Positions 8,037 to 16,664 of a stretch of 28,717 nt of DNA are shown in pieces (the stretch's first letter is position 1; each line of letters starts with the position of its first letter). The DNA is from Caryophanales bacterium UBA1719 (GTDB taxonomy: Bacteria > Bacillota_I > Bacilli_A > RFN20 > CAG-826): NCBI GenBank assembly GCA_002317145.1, contig DCIT01000049.1, positions 20,739 through 49,455 on the forward strand. Reading direction: 5' to 3'. The notes below the pieces were generated by a model. It made no database searches. It was not told the DNA's origin and saw only the letters and a program-made list of their open reading frames with translations. The position numbers and the translations under genes were made by a program.

Positions 8037-8963
8037 TTATTTCTTTTTATATAATCTACGATTATCTAAATTTAATAATGATTTAGTAAACTCACCAGGA
8101 TTGATTTCTTTTGTATTGTTATCATACATCATCATCTTGGCATCTAAATCATCAATAAAGTTTAATAATATTGCTTCTTTAGTCTCTGGTAATACTGGTG
8201 ATCCATATTCATATTTACCATGACTAGATAATACTGCATGCTCTAATAAGATAATCTTTTCTTTATTCTCTAATTTTAATTTAGTAGCAGTGTTATTAAT
8301 TAAATTAACGGCGATTACTAAATGCCCTAATAATCTACCTTCAGTAGTATATTCAATAGGAAGTAATCCAGATAATTCTTTAATCTTACCAATATCATGG
8401 AAGAACACTCCTGCTAATAAAATATCTTTATCTATATCGTTATAGTGATTAGATAAGAAATCAGCGACTTCTAACATACTCACTGTATGAAATAATAATC
8501 CAGAGGCAAAAGCATGATGATTATTACTTGCTGCAGGATAAGTTAAATATTTATCTTTATGTTCATTATATAAAGAGTCCACTACTAATTTAATATCTTT
8601 ATCTTTGATTAAAGATATATAATGCTCTAATTTCTTAGCTAACTCTTCTTTAGGAATTGGAGAGGTAGGAATATAATCATCTAATTTAGTTACTTCTACT
8701 TTATTGCCATCATTAATTCTAAGTTCTAATTTATCTTTATATGTAGTCACTTCAAAAGAAACATTAACAAAGTTACCGGCTTTAAATATTTCAACATCTT
8801 CCGCATCAACATCCCACTTCTTCGCAGGCATACATCCTGTCTTATCTTGTAAGACTAAATTTAAAAATGTTTTACCAGTCGTAGTAACATTCTTAGTAAC
8901 GCTTTTAACTAAATAAATTTCACGATATGAATCGTTCGCTTTTAAAGTATTAATATAGATCAT
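8037..8963 (-). CDS. yhaM: 3'-5' exoribonuclease YhaM (OB fold plus HD domain)
   Basis: The 308-residue length fits YhaM (about 314 in Bacillus). An N-terminal OB-fold (about 14-95, including FLNLVLQDKTGCM) is followed by an HD phosphohydrolase domain with metal ligands His159 (LLFHT), His189-Asp190 (FFHDIGK), His248 (SSHGKYEYGSP) and Asp271/272 (FIDDLDAK). YhaM trims RNA from the 3' end using Mn2+ and acts on short or structured RNA tails. GGAGG lies six bases before the ATG at 8963, which falls inside the 3' end of recX (14-base overlap), indicating coupled translation. It is the last gene of the flippase-glycosyltransferase-recX-yhaM run. Confidence 0.93.
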   Translation of the reverse strand: MIYINTLKANDSYREIYLVKSVTKNVTTTGKTFLNLVLQDKTGCMPAKKWDVDAEDVEIFKAGNFVNVSFEVTTYKDKLELRINDGNKVEVTKLDDYIPTSPIPKEELAKKLEHYISLIKDKDIKLVVDSLYNEHKDKYLTYPAASNNHHAFASGLLFHTVSMLEVADFLSNHYNDIDKDILLAGVFFHDIGKIKELSGLLPIEYTTEGRLLGHLVIAVNLINNTATKLKLENKEKIILLEHAVLSSHGKYEYGSPVLPETKEAILLNFIDDLDAKMMMYDNNTKEINPGEFTKSLLNLDNRRLYKKK

Positions 8964-9480
8964 AATTTTCCTCCATCATCTCTTTAATTTTACTATCTTT
9001 AATTAATTTATTAATTATTTTATTTATATCAGTTAGATAATATCCACTTGATAAACAGTTTTTAATCACTCTTACTTTGATATTATCTAACTTATGATAT
9101 TTATTAATTAATAATTTAATTTTATTTTCTAAATTAGATAATAAATCATCTTGATTAATATTCTTAATTACTTCATTAATAATAGATTTATCTATACCTT
9201 TATTAAATAATTTATCTTTAATATAGTTTTGACCTTTACCTCTATAGATTAATTCATAGGAGTAGTCTATCGCTAATTGATAATCATTAATAAGATTATG
9301 TTTATTTAAATAATTAATTATTTTATTTATATCGTTATTAGATATATTCTTTTTATTTAATTTATCAATTAATTGTTTAGAAGTATAAACATATCTACTA
9401 ATTAATTTAATAGAATAATTTAATCCTTCTTCATACGATAATCTTTTACCAGTTTTCTTTAATTGCTCTTTCATAGACAT
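8950..9480 (-). CDS. recX: RecX-family regulator of RecA
   Basis: The 176-residue protein is built of repeated three-helix units typical of RecX, which binds the RecA filament and limits its activity. Marks are YSIKLISRYVYTSKQL (first repeat; the canonical form has a similar Y/R and S-x-x-L pattern), NYLNKHNLINDYQLA (the L.d..fA segment) and YRGKGQNYIKDKLFNKGI (the g...I..eL...Gi segment). It is shorter and richer in isoleucine, asparagine and lysine than most RecX. The ATG at 9480 lies 35 bases inside the preceding glycosyltransferase gene and has no clear Shine-Dalgarno site, so it may depend on reinitiation; an ATG two codons later is equally possible. The yhaM start overlaps its end. Confidence 0.85.
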   Translation of the reverse strand: MSMKEQLKKTGKRLSYEEGLNYSIKLISRYVYTSKQLIDKLNKKNISNNDINKIINYLNKHNLINDYQLAIDYSYELIYRGKGQNYIKDKLFNKGIDKSIINEVIKNINQDDLLSNLENKIKLLINKYHKLDNIKVRVIKNCLSSGYYLTDINKIINKLIKDSKIKEMMEENYDLY

Positions 9481-10627
9481 GTAATATATTTTGATAATAC
9501 CTATCTATAGAATACTCTTTAATATTAGCAATGGCGTTCCCTTTAATTAAATCTAACTTATCTTCAGACATATTTATAATCTTATAAATAAGCTCTGCAC
9601 AGTCAGAGTCATTATGAAAATAAAATCCTGTTTCATTATCTTTAATAATATCTAATAACTCATTATCAAATCTCACTAAGCATACTAATTTAGAGGCGAT
9701 AGCCTCAAAATAAGTTAGTCTTTGTGAATCATTAGTAGAGGCACTTAGATATAAATCAGACATCTTATAGAATATTGATATATCTGATGAATTAACTTCT
9801 CCAATAAATTTAACATTATCTTTTAATTGGAGTTTATTCACTAATTCGATATAGTCAGGATAATCAGGACCATTACCAACTATTAATAAGACACTATCTA
9901 TTTCAGGATGCGCTCTTTTAAAATTAGAGTATCCATTAATAACCATATCTACTCTCTTCTTATTATCTAATTTAGAGACTACTAAGAATATCTTTGCAGA
10001 TTCATTAATTCCTAATTCAATCTTCTTATCTTTTATTAATTTAATATCCTTCTTATTAAATTTTTCTAAATCAATGCTATTAGGAATAACATTGATATAT
10101 TTATTCACGACAAGACTACGAATATAATCTTTATTCTTAGTCGATGTAGTGACTATTTCATTCGCTCTATTTAATAATTTTAAGATATGATTCTTAATTA
10201 CTAATTTCTTAATACCTTTAATATGTTTCTCTCCAGTCGCATATTTAATATAATCACTTTTTAAATGTAGATAAGAGAAGACTAAAGGAATATCTAAATC
10301 ATCCGCTACTTTTAAAGATATAGAGCATATCCCCCATCCTGTTTGAGCATGGATAACATCTGGTTTAAAGTCTTTAATAAGAACTTCCAAGTTCTTAATA
10401 AAGGCACTAGATGTTATAGGAGAATTATTAAATGCATCTAATTGTTTATTTGATATATAAATAACTTTATTAATCGTATCATAATTAAATATTTCATGAT
10501 GTCTATCAATAGTCACTACTAAGACATCATGATTATTTTTAATTAAAAGATTTCTTAATGTAAAGATAGAAGTTGCTACTCCATTAAGCTCTGGAGGATA
10601 TGTATCAGTAAATAAGACTATTCGCAT
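9446..10627 (-). CDS. GT4-family glycosyltransferase, diacylglycerol glucosyltransferase type
   Basis: The 393-residue protein has the GT-B two-domain fold. Its N terminus, FTDTYPPELNGVATSI (6-21), closely fits the 1,2-diacylglycerol 3-glucosyltransferase and CpoA/MGS group, which attaches glucose to membrane diacylglycerol on the cytoplasmic face. The C-terminal domain has VVSKLDNKKRVDMVI (216-230), LLIVGNGPDY (247-256) and KFIGEV (273-278). The usual EX7E donor motif reads D-SQRLTYF-E (Asp300, Glu308), with Asp for the first Glu and Arg where Gly is common. It starts three bases after the flippase-like gene, and that pairing suggests glycolipid synthesis and movement. The acceptor is inferred, not shown. 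Confidence 0.8.
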   Translation of the reverse strand: MRIVLFTDTYPPELNGVATSIFTLRNLLIKNNHDVLVVTIDRHHEIFNYDTINKVIYISNKQLDAFNNSPITSSAFIKNLEVLIKDFKPDVIHAQTGWGICSISLKVADDLDIPLVFSYLHLKSDYIKYATGEKHIKGIKKLVIKNHILKLLNRANEIVTTSTKNKDYIRSLVVNKYINVIPNSIDLEKFNKKDIKLIKDKKIELGINESAKIFLVVSKLDNKKRVDMVINGYSNFKRAHPEIDSVLLIVGNGPDYPDYIELVNKLQLKDNVKFIGEVNSSDISIFYKMSDLYLSASTNDSQRLTYFEAIASKLVCLVRFDNELLDIIKDNETGFYFHNDSDCAELIYKIINMSEDKLDLIKGNAIANIKEYSIDRYYQNILHVYERAIKENW

Positions 10628-10630
10628 ATC

Positions 10631-12097
10631 TTAAAGTCCTAAATCTCTCCATTCATCATCGTTGTTATTCTTTCTTTTTTTACTCTTCTTCTTATTTTTA
10701 TTAGTGTCAGGAATATATGTATCTTGAATAGAGAATGTCGGACGATCATCTAACTCTTCATCATCTAATTTAAAATCTCTTTGTTGTTTCTTTTCTTTTT
10801 TATTATTCGGCATTAAAACTTGTTTTAATCTATTCTGTAATTCTTTTCTCGACATCTGTTTAGTCTCATAACTAGAATCAGCACTCTTCTTTCTTTCTTC
10901 ATAAGTCTCTAATTGCATAGTGACAAATGTTCTTCTATCAATCTCTAAAGCTTTTTCTTTGGGAGAACCCTTATAGAAAGCCGAGAATATTCCACATACC
11001 ACTAATACGATGTGATATGTTGCAATTCTCCATAGAATCTGCGCAGCAGATACTATTGCTGGACTTATATAATAATTCTCAAATAATGTTGAGAAGAAGA
11101 TTTCCGATATACCTGCTCCACCAGGAAGAGGAATAAGTCCAGTAATCATTTGATGGTATGCACTCATGAAGCATGCATCCCAGAAAGCTGTAAATGTTGG
11201 ACCTCCAGTTGAAGATGCTCCATATCCATTTAAAGCCATACCAGCAAACCAAGGAATGGAGAATTGACAAATTAATCCAATAAATAACAAGATTAAGATT
11301 AATAAAGAGACTCTAAAGTTAGATAATAAACGTCTTAACTCAATCTTAAAGTTTTCAACTTGAATACGTAATGTTTCTCTAGTCTTATCTGGATTTTTCA
11401 CTAAATGTAATTTAGCGAATAATCCAACTCCATAGTGCATAATGAAGTTATGCATCTTATGGGAATAACTCATTAATACTAAGAATCCGATTAATGATAA
11501 GTTAAAGACAAATCCGATTATGGTTAAAGGTGCTAATGGAATACCAAACTTTAAAGATCCAATAGAGATTGGAATTGATCCAATTTGTTTTAAAAGTGAC
11601 CATTTAAAGATAACTGTAATTAAATCAAAAATAATTAATGCCGCACGATAAAGAATAAAGTACATGACTAGGATACTAGCGGCATTACTTATTTGTGTTC
11701 CTTGTTTCTTAAGTGTGTAAGCTTCCATCACTTGAGCACCACTAGCGCCTGGAGTAATTCCTTTATAGAAACTACCAATCATTGAAACAGATAAACCTTG
11801 AAGATAATGATATTTACGAGTGTATAGTCTCATGAAAATATAAATAACTAAAGCATCAACAATAAAGGAAAAACAGATGACACTTAAGATTATTAATATC
11901 CACTTCCAATCCGCATTACTAAAGGCTTTTATAGTTCCGGCAAAATCTTTTCTTAATGATAAATATAATGCTAATCCAGTAGCAATTAAAACGAATGATA
12001 AATAGATAACATACTTAAAAGCACCATTCTTTTTCTTCTTTGGTTTTTCGTTTTCAACCTCTTTTTTTATGTTCGCTTCGTTAGGTATTATATCCAT
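10631..12097 (-). CDS. Flippase-like integral membrane protein (YbhN/AglD, LPG-synthase TM family)
   Basis: The 488-residue protein has about eight hydrophobic segments (first at about 28-47 and 65-90, last near 343-375). It carries the family motif LPGGAGISEIFF (canonically PxPGGxGxxE) before the last helices. Relatives are the transmembrane half of MprF lysyl-phosphatidylglycerol synthase and AglD-type proteins thought to move or modify lipid-linked products. No C-terminal aminoacyltransferase domain is present. The N terminus (KPKKKKNG) and a roughly 110-residue C-terminal tail are strongly charged, the tail ending in repeated Lys/Arg runs, so both probably face the cytosol. No Shine-Dalgarno site is visible at the ATG. 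The neighbouring GT4 gene suggests a shared glycolipid pathway. Confidence 0.8.
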   Translation of the reverse strand: MDIIPNEANIKKEVENEKPKKKKNGAFKYVIYLSFVLIATGLALYLSLRKDFAGTIKAFSNADWKWILIILSVICFSFIVDALVIYIFMRLYTRKYHYLQGLSVSMIGSFYKGITPGASGAQVMEAYTLKKQGTQISNAASILVMYFILYRAALIIFDLITVIFKWSLLKQIGSIPISIGSLKFGIPLAPLTIIGFVFNLSLIGFLVLMSYSHKMHNFIMHYGVGLFAKLHLVKNPDKTRETLRIQVENFKIELRRLLSNFRVSLLILILLFIGLICQFSIPWFAGMALNGYGASSTGGPTFTAFWDACFMSAYHQMITGLIPLPGGAGISEIFFSTLFENYYISPAIVSAAQILWRIATYHIVLVVCGIFSAFYKGSPKEKALEIDRRTFVTMQLETYEERKKSADSSYETKQMSRKELQNRLKQVLMPNNKKEKKQQRDFKLDDEELDDRPTFSIQDTYIPDTNKNKKKSKKRKNNNDDEWRDLGL

Positions 12098-12099
12098 GT

Positions 12100-12125
12100 T
12101 AAAATTATCGAAAATAATTTTATCA
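12100..12125 (-). promoter_or_regulatory. Extended -10 promoter with an overlapping inverted repeat
   Basis: On the minus strand TGATAAAAT (12125-12117) fits an extended -10 about 20 bases upstream of the flippase-like start. TAAAATTA (12100-12107) and TAATTTTA (12115-12122) are perfect inverted arms around seven bases and cover the -10 and transcript start. This could be an operator or a 5' hairpin. It suggests that the 12097-8037 run can be transcribed independently of the exporter unit upstream. Confidence 0.45.
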
Positions 12126-12151
12126 TATATATCCTGCGTATGTAAGTTTTA

Positions 12152-13018
12152 CTATTTTGTAATGTTAATTGTTACTAGTTCAGGATTGCAATTAATGCGA
12201 AGTGGGAACATTGCGGAATATCCTAAACCTGCACTGACAATTAAATTAGTGCGATCATTAATTTTAAATTGGCCTCGAGAATAGTTATCACTACTATGGA
12301 GAATACTCCATCCGGTAAGATTACCTATTCTAAATTGTCCACCATGTGTGTGACCAGAAATAACATAATCAAAATTATATTTAGAATATAGATCTACTAA
12401 CTCAGGACGATGAGATAATAAAATATTTATTTTATTTGGATCAATCTTAAGACTATCTAAATACTCTTTAGATTTACCATAATCTTTCTTACCATTTCTA
12501 TATGTATGAGTAGCGAATCGAGGATCTTCTAATCCATAGATACAAATGTTTTTATCTTTAAAAGTATTATCATCATAATAATATTTATCTTCATACACGA
12601 TGTTATATTCTTTTATTGTTTGTTTTAAATCATTAAATAAAGGCGCATATTCTTCGTGATTACCAGTAATAAAATATACTTTATCAGCTTTCTTACTAGA
12701 TGCTTCAAATATCTTTTTTTGATCATCTAAATTTTTAGTATGAGTATCAATTAAATCACCAGTAATAAAGATAGCGTCTTGTTTATCTAATTTATCAATT
12801 TCATCAATTAAATTAGTGTTTTTAAATTTTAATTCACGGTGATGATAATCGGAGATTACTGTCGCCTTAAAAGAATCACCAGTTAATCTTTCGTTTTTTA
12901 AATCATAGTTAGTAATGTCTAATTTATCAGAATGAAAACAGCATATAGTTAAACCAACTAAGGCTAAACCAACTATTACGTATGAAAATATTCTTAGACC
13001 TTTTCTAACTCTTTCCAT
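12152..13018 (-). CDS. Membrane-anchored metallophosphoesterase (calcineurin-like, YkuE/YaeI type)
   Basis: The 288-residue protein has one N-terminal hydrophobic helix (about 10-28). A calcineurin-like phosphoesterase domain follows with all metal motifs: ISDYHH (Asp57, His59), TGDLID (Asp88), TGNHEE (Asn120, His121), LSHRPE (His203) and SGHTHGG (His223, His225). YkuE-type relatives are exported or membrane-anchored phosphodiesterases whose substrates are poorly known; some related enzymes act on lipid-sugar phosphates. The ATG overlaps the stop of the ABC exporter gene by one base (TAATG), so it is the third gene of a tight unit with that exporter. The substrate is unknown. Confidence 0.85.
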   Translation of the reverse strand: MERVRKGLRIFSYVIVGLALVGLTICCFHSDKLDITNYDLKNERLTGDSFKATVISDYHHRELKFKNTNLIDEIDKLDKQDAIFITGDLIDTHTKNLDDQKKIFEASSKKADKVYFITGNHEEYAPLFNDLKQTIKEYNIVYEDKYYYDDNTFKDKNICIYGLEDPRFATHTYRNGKKDYGKSKEYLDSLKIDPNKINILLSHRPELVDLYSKYNFDYVISGHTHGGQFRIGNLTGWSILHSSDNYSRGQFKINDRTNLIVSAGLGYSAMFPLRINCNPELVTINITK

Positions 13019-14826
13019 TAATTTCTTTTATTAGCAAATTGTGAATTATATAAATCAGCGTATAGTCCACCTTTCTTTAATAATTGATCGTGGTTACCAC
13101 ATTCAACTACATCACCATCTTTCATGACAATGATCATATCCGCGTTCTTAATAGTAGATAATCTATGCGCGATAACAAATGAAGTTCTACCCTTCATTAA
13201 TTTATCCATCGCATCTTGAATTAATAATTCTGTACGAGTATCAACTGAAGAAGTTGCTTCGTCAAGAATTAACATTGGAGCATTTTGGACCATTGCTCTC
13301 GCAATAGTTAATAATTGTTTTTGGCCAGAAGATAATCCACAATCTTCTCTTAAGATTTTGTTATATCCACCAGATTGTTGCATGATGAATTCATGACAGT
13401 GTGTAGCTTTACAAGCTTCAATTACTTCTTCATCAGACGCATCTCTTCTAGAGAACTTCAAGTTCTCCATGAAGGTACCTTCGAATAACCAAGTATCTTG
13501 TAAGACCATGCCGAATAAAGAACGAACATAGCTTCTATTCATCTTAGTAGTATCTACACCTTCAATTGTGATCTTACCACCATTGATTTCATAGAATCTC
13601 ATGAGTAAGTTAACCATTGTCGTTTTACCTGCACCAGTAGGACCAACAATAGCAATCTTTTGTCCTTTCTTACCAATTTGAGAGAAGTCATGAATAATCA
13701 CTCTATCTTTTGTATATCCAAATTGGACATGTTCAAAGGCAATGTTACCTTCAATCTTCTCTAATTTAAGAGTCTTATTAGTTTCATCAGGTTCATCAGT
13801 TTGCTCTAACATCGAGTAAACACGAGAAGTTGCTGCTAATGCTTGTTGGAATGTTGCTAGTAAGTTAGCAATAGATGATAAAGGTGAAATTAATTGTTCA
13901 CCATAGCTAACAGCCATAACGACAACAACTATACCTTCAACTGCTTCAGGAGAACCTGGAACAAATTGAGCAGCAATATATCCACCAACTAAACAGATAA
14001 CAGCGAAGATAATGTTACCAAAGAAGATCATCATTGGAGTCATTAAACCTGCTAATCCATCAGCTTTGAAGTTTGCCTTCTCTAACTTAAAGTTAGATTT
14101 AGCAAAGTTATTCTTAAACATCTCAGTGGCATTAAATGATTTAACAATATAGTAAGCTGTGTAGCTTTCTTCTGCTTCAGAAGAAATCTCACTAGTTAAG
14201 TCTTGACGGACTTTGAAGCTCTTCTCAGCTTTCTTACCAATTATTGACATGACAATCAAGGAGATTGGTAAAGCGATTAAGGCTACTAATCCAATTTGCC
14301 ATTGTAAGATAAATAATATAATTACTGATCCAAGTAATGTAATTGTTGAGCTAATTAAGTTAGATAAAGTATTGTTAAGAGTTAAACCAATTAAATCAAC
14401 GTCGTTAGTGACATAGCTAAGAACATCACCAATATTTCTAGTATCGAAATAATTTAATGGTAATGTATTAATCTTATTCGCCATCTTATTTCTTAAGGAT
14501 TTATTTGTTTCACTAGTAACACCAGTGATGAAATAAACTTGAGCGATATCAAATAAGAATGCTAAACCATATGCACCAAATGCAACACCAGAATATATTA
14601 ATATTTTTGGAGTAGCATCGCCCCAGGCAATTGTCCCATTAGAGGCATTTAAAATAAATTTAGAAATCTGACCAATTAAAAGTGGTGAGAATAAACGAAG
14701 TATCGCTGCTAAGGCTGAGAATGTAATACCAATTATAATTTTAATTTTAAATTGAGAAATACATTTCATTAACTTCCTGAAGGAGCTTTCTTTCTTAACT
14801 TCGTAAGTATTTAAAACCTTTTCCAT
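13018..14826 (-). CDS. ABC exporter half-transporter, catalytic-Walker-B subunit
   Basis: The 602-residue protein is a type IV exporter half: a six-helix membrane domain (about 25-330) followed by a nucleotide-binding domain. Walker A is GPTGAGKTT (395-403), the Q-loop glutamine is Gln443 (VLQDTW), Walker B is LILDE with catalytic Glu523, and the switch histidine is His554 (IAHRLST). The signature motif is degenerate: LSSGQ (498-502) instead of LSGGQ. This complements its partner encoded upstream, so the pair should form a heterodimer with one working and one degenerate ATP site, as in TM287/288 and BmrCD. The start overlaps the partner's stop by one base. Substrate unknown; drug or lipid export is typical. 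Confidence 0.92.
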   Translation of the reverse strand: MEKVLNTYEVKKESSFRKLMKCISQFKIKIIIGITFSALAAILRLFSPLLIGQISKFILNASNGTIAWGDATPKILIYSGVAFGAYGLAFLFDIAQVYFITGVTSETNKSLRNKMANKINTLPLNYFDTRNIGDVLSYVTNDVDLIGLTLNNTLSNLISSTITLLGSVIILFILQWQIGLVALIALPISLIVMSIIGKKAEKSFKVRQDLTSEISSEAEESYTAYYIVKSFNATEMFKNNFAKSNFKLEKANFKADGLAGLMTPMMIFFGNIIFAVICLVGGYIAAQFVPGSPEAVEGIVVVVMAVSYGEQLISPLSSIANLLATFQQALAATSRVYSMLEQTDEPDETNKTLKLEKIEGNIAFEHVQFGYTKDRVIIHDFSQIGKKGQKIAIVGPTGAGKTTMVNLLMRFYEINGGKITIEGVDTTKMNRSYVRSLFGMVLQDTWLFEGTFMENLKFSRRDASDEEVIEACKATHCHEFIMQQSGGYNKILREDCGLSSGQKQLLTIARAMVQNAPMLILDEATSSVDTRTELLIQDAMDKLMKGRTSFVIAHRLSTIKNADMIIVMKDGDVVECGNHDQLLKKGGLYADLYNSQFANKRN

Positions 14827-16568
14827 TATTCTAATTCCTCCTTGCTTAATTGAGATAAGGCAATCTCTTTATAGACTGCACATTTCTTTAATAGTTCTTT
14901 ATGAGTGCCTTTGCCAACCATCTTGCCATTATCTAAGACAATTATTTGATCAGCATCCATAATTGTTCCGACACGTTGGGCAACAATGATGTTTGTTGTA
15001 CCTTTACATCTTTTCTTAATCTCTCCTCTTAAGACTTTATCAGTCTTATAGTCTAGAGCAGAGAAAGAATCATCAAAGATAAAGATTTCTGGTTTCATTA
15101 CTATTGCTCTAGCAATAGATAATCTTTGTCTTTGACCACCAGAAACGTTCTTGCCTCCTTGTGATATTTCATAATCTATTCCATTAGTGAGTTTACTAAC
15201 AAACTCTGTTGATTGAGAAATATCTAGAGCTTCCATTAAGTCTTCTCTAGTCGCATCAGGTTTACCTAAGCAAACATTCTCTTTTAATTTAGCATGGAAT
15301 AAGTATGGTTTTTGTGGAACATAACCAAACTTATTAAATAAGTCATGTGAGTTAAATTTCTTAACATCTAATCCATCCACTAAAACTGTTCCTTTAGAGG
15401 TGTCATAGAATCTTAAGATTAAATTTAATAAAGTAGTTTTACCTGCACCGGTAGCACCAATAAAGGCTAATGTTTCTCCTTTATTAACTTTAAAGGATAT
15501 CTTATCTAAGCTAGGAGCATCTCCTCCTGGATAGGTAAAGCTAACATCTTTAAATTCAACAGTACCAACTTCATTATATCTATCACTCTTAGCGTTATCT
15601 TTAACTAAGATAGGAGAATCTAATACTTCATTAATACGTTTAGCACATGTAGAGGCACGTGGTATATAAACAACTAATAAGACCATTAATACAAATCCAG
15701 TTAAAAGTAATGTCGCAAACTGAATAACAACAGTCATTTGATCATAAGGTATAGTTCCTTTTTCAATTAACTTAGAGGATATTAATGTAATAGTAATCAT
15801 TAATAAACCAATAACTAATTGAATTACAGGGAAGAACGCACCTAGGACTCTATTTGCTAACTTATCATCTTTAGTTAATGAATCGTTAATATTAGAGAAT
15901 TTATTCTTTTGATAACTTTCAGCATTATATGCTCTTACTACTCTAAGACCTTCAAGGTTTTCTTTAGTAACTAAGTTAACTTTATCAATCTTAGTTTGGA
16001 TAATATCAAACTTAGGAACGCATATACGAACTATCGCAAAGATTGCTAATCCTAAGATTAAAACAGCACCAGCAATAGAAACCATAAATTGCCATTGAGA
16101 ATTTTTAATTGCTAAGAAGACAAATGCTCCTACAGCAAGTAATGGTCCATATAAAATAAATCTAAAGAATAGAACGTATGTATTAGAAATGTTAGTAATA
16201 TCATTTGTTGTTCTAGTAATTAAACTTGAAGTAGAGAATCCATTCATTTCATGAGCAGAGAAACTAGAGATCTTAGAATATAATTCATAACGAACTCTCG
16301 CCATCATTCTACTTGTAACTTTAGATGCTAAGATCGATATAGCAATAGCACATAATCCACTAGATAAAGCTATAACTAACATATAAATGGATGTTGTGAA
16401 TATGTTTTGCATCACAATCGTTTGTCCACTCTTAACGTTAATCTCCTTAATGATGTCACCCATTAAAGAAGGCAACATAAAATCAAAGCAAACTTGTGCA
16501 CAAGTTAAAATAACTATTAAAGCAACAAGCCACCATTGTTCTTTTAGTCTTTTCAAAAATCTAAACAT
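14826..16568 (-). CDS. ABC exporter half-transporter, degenerate-site subunit
   Basis: The 580-residue partner of the heterodimer has a six-helix membrane domain (about 15-310) and a nucleotide-binding domain. Walker A GATGAGKTT (371-379), Q-loop Gln419 and a normal signature VSGGQ (475-479) are intact. Walker B reads IFIFDD with Asp500 in place of the catalytic Glu, and the switch histidine is Gln531 (VAQRVGT). Its Walker B/switch defects and the partner's LSSGQ defect fall in the same composite ATP site; its intact VSGGQ serves the partner's active site. GGAGG precedes the ATG by seven bases. Transcription starts from a TGTTATACT box covered by a palindrome, so it is likely under repressor control. 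Confidence 0.92.
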   Translation of the reverse strand: MFRFLKRLKEQWWLVALIVILTCAQVCFDFMLPSLMGDIIKEINVKSGQTIVMQNIFTTSIYMLVIALSSGLCAIAISILASKVTSRMMARVRYELYSKISSFSAHEMNGFSTSSLITRTTNDITNISNTYVLFFRFILYGPLLAVGAFVFLAIKNSQWQFMVSIAGAVLILGLAIFAIVRICVPKFDIIQTKIDKVNLVTKENLEGLRVVRAYNAESYQKNKFSNINDSLTKDDKLANRVLGAFFPVIQLVIGLLMITITLISSKLIEKGTIPYDQMTVVIQFATLLLTGFVLMVLLVVYIPRASTCAKRINEVLDSPILVKDNAKSDRYNEVGTVEFKDVSFTYPGGDAPSLDKISFKVNKGETLAFIGATGAGKTTLLNLILRFYDTSKGTVLVDGLDVKKFNSHDLFNKFGYVPQKPYLFHAKLKENVCLGKPDATREDLMEALDISQSTEFVSKLTNGIDYEISQGGKNVSGGQRQRLSIARAIVMKPEIFIFDDSFSALDYKTDKVLRGEIKKRCKGTTNIIVAQRVGTIMDADQIIVLDNGKMVGKGTHKELLKKCAVYKEIALSQLSKEELE

Positions 16569-16584
16569 GATAGACCTCCAACAT

Positions 16585-16605
16585 TTATACTCATAGAGTA
16601 TAACA
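16585..16605 (-). promoter_or_regulatory. Extended -10 covered by a perfect palindrome (operator candidate) for the ABC exporter unit
   Basis: TTATACTC (16585-16592) and GAGTATAA (16596-16603) are perfect 8-base arms around three bases. On the minus strand the outer arm is part of TGTTATACT (16605-16597), an extended -10. A dimeric regulator bound here would block RNA polymerase directly. The regulator is not encoded beside it. Confidence 0.6.
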
Positions 16606-16609
16606 CAAA

Positions 16610-16643
16610 TAAAATAAAAGAGAGCAATTGTTATGCTCTCTTT
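16610..16643 (-). terminator. Rho-independent terminator of the small membrane protein gene
   Basis: AAAGAGAGCA (16617-16626) and TGCTCTCTTT (16634-16643) form a perfect 10-base stem with a seven-base loop. On the minus strand it is followed by a T-rich run (TTTTATTTTATTT). It lies just after the 118-residue gene and just before the exporter promoter, separating the two units. Confidence 0.85.
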
Positions 16644-16664
16644 ATAAAATTTATTATTTAATTA

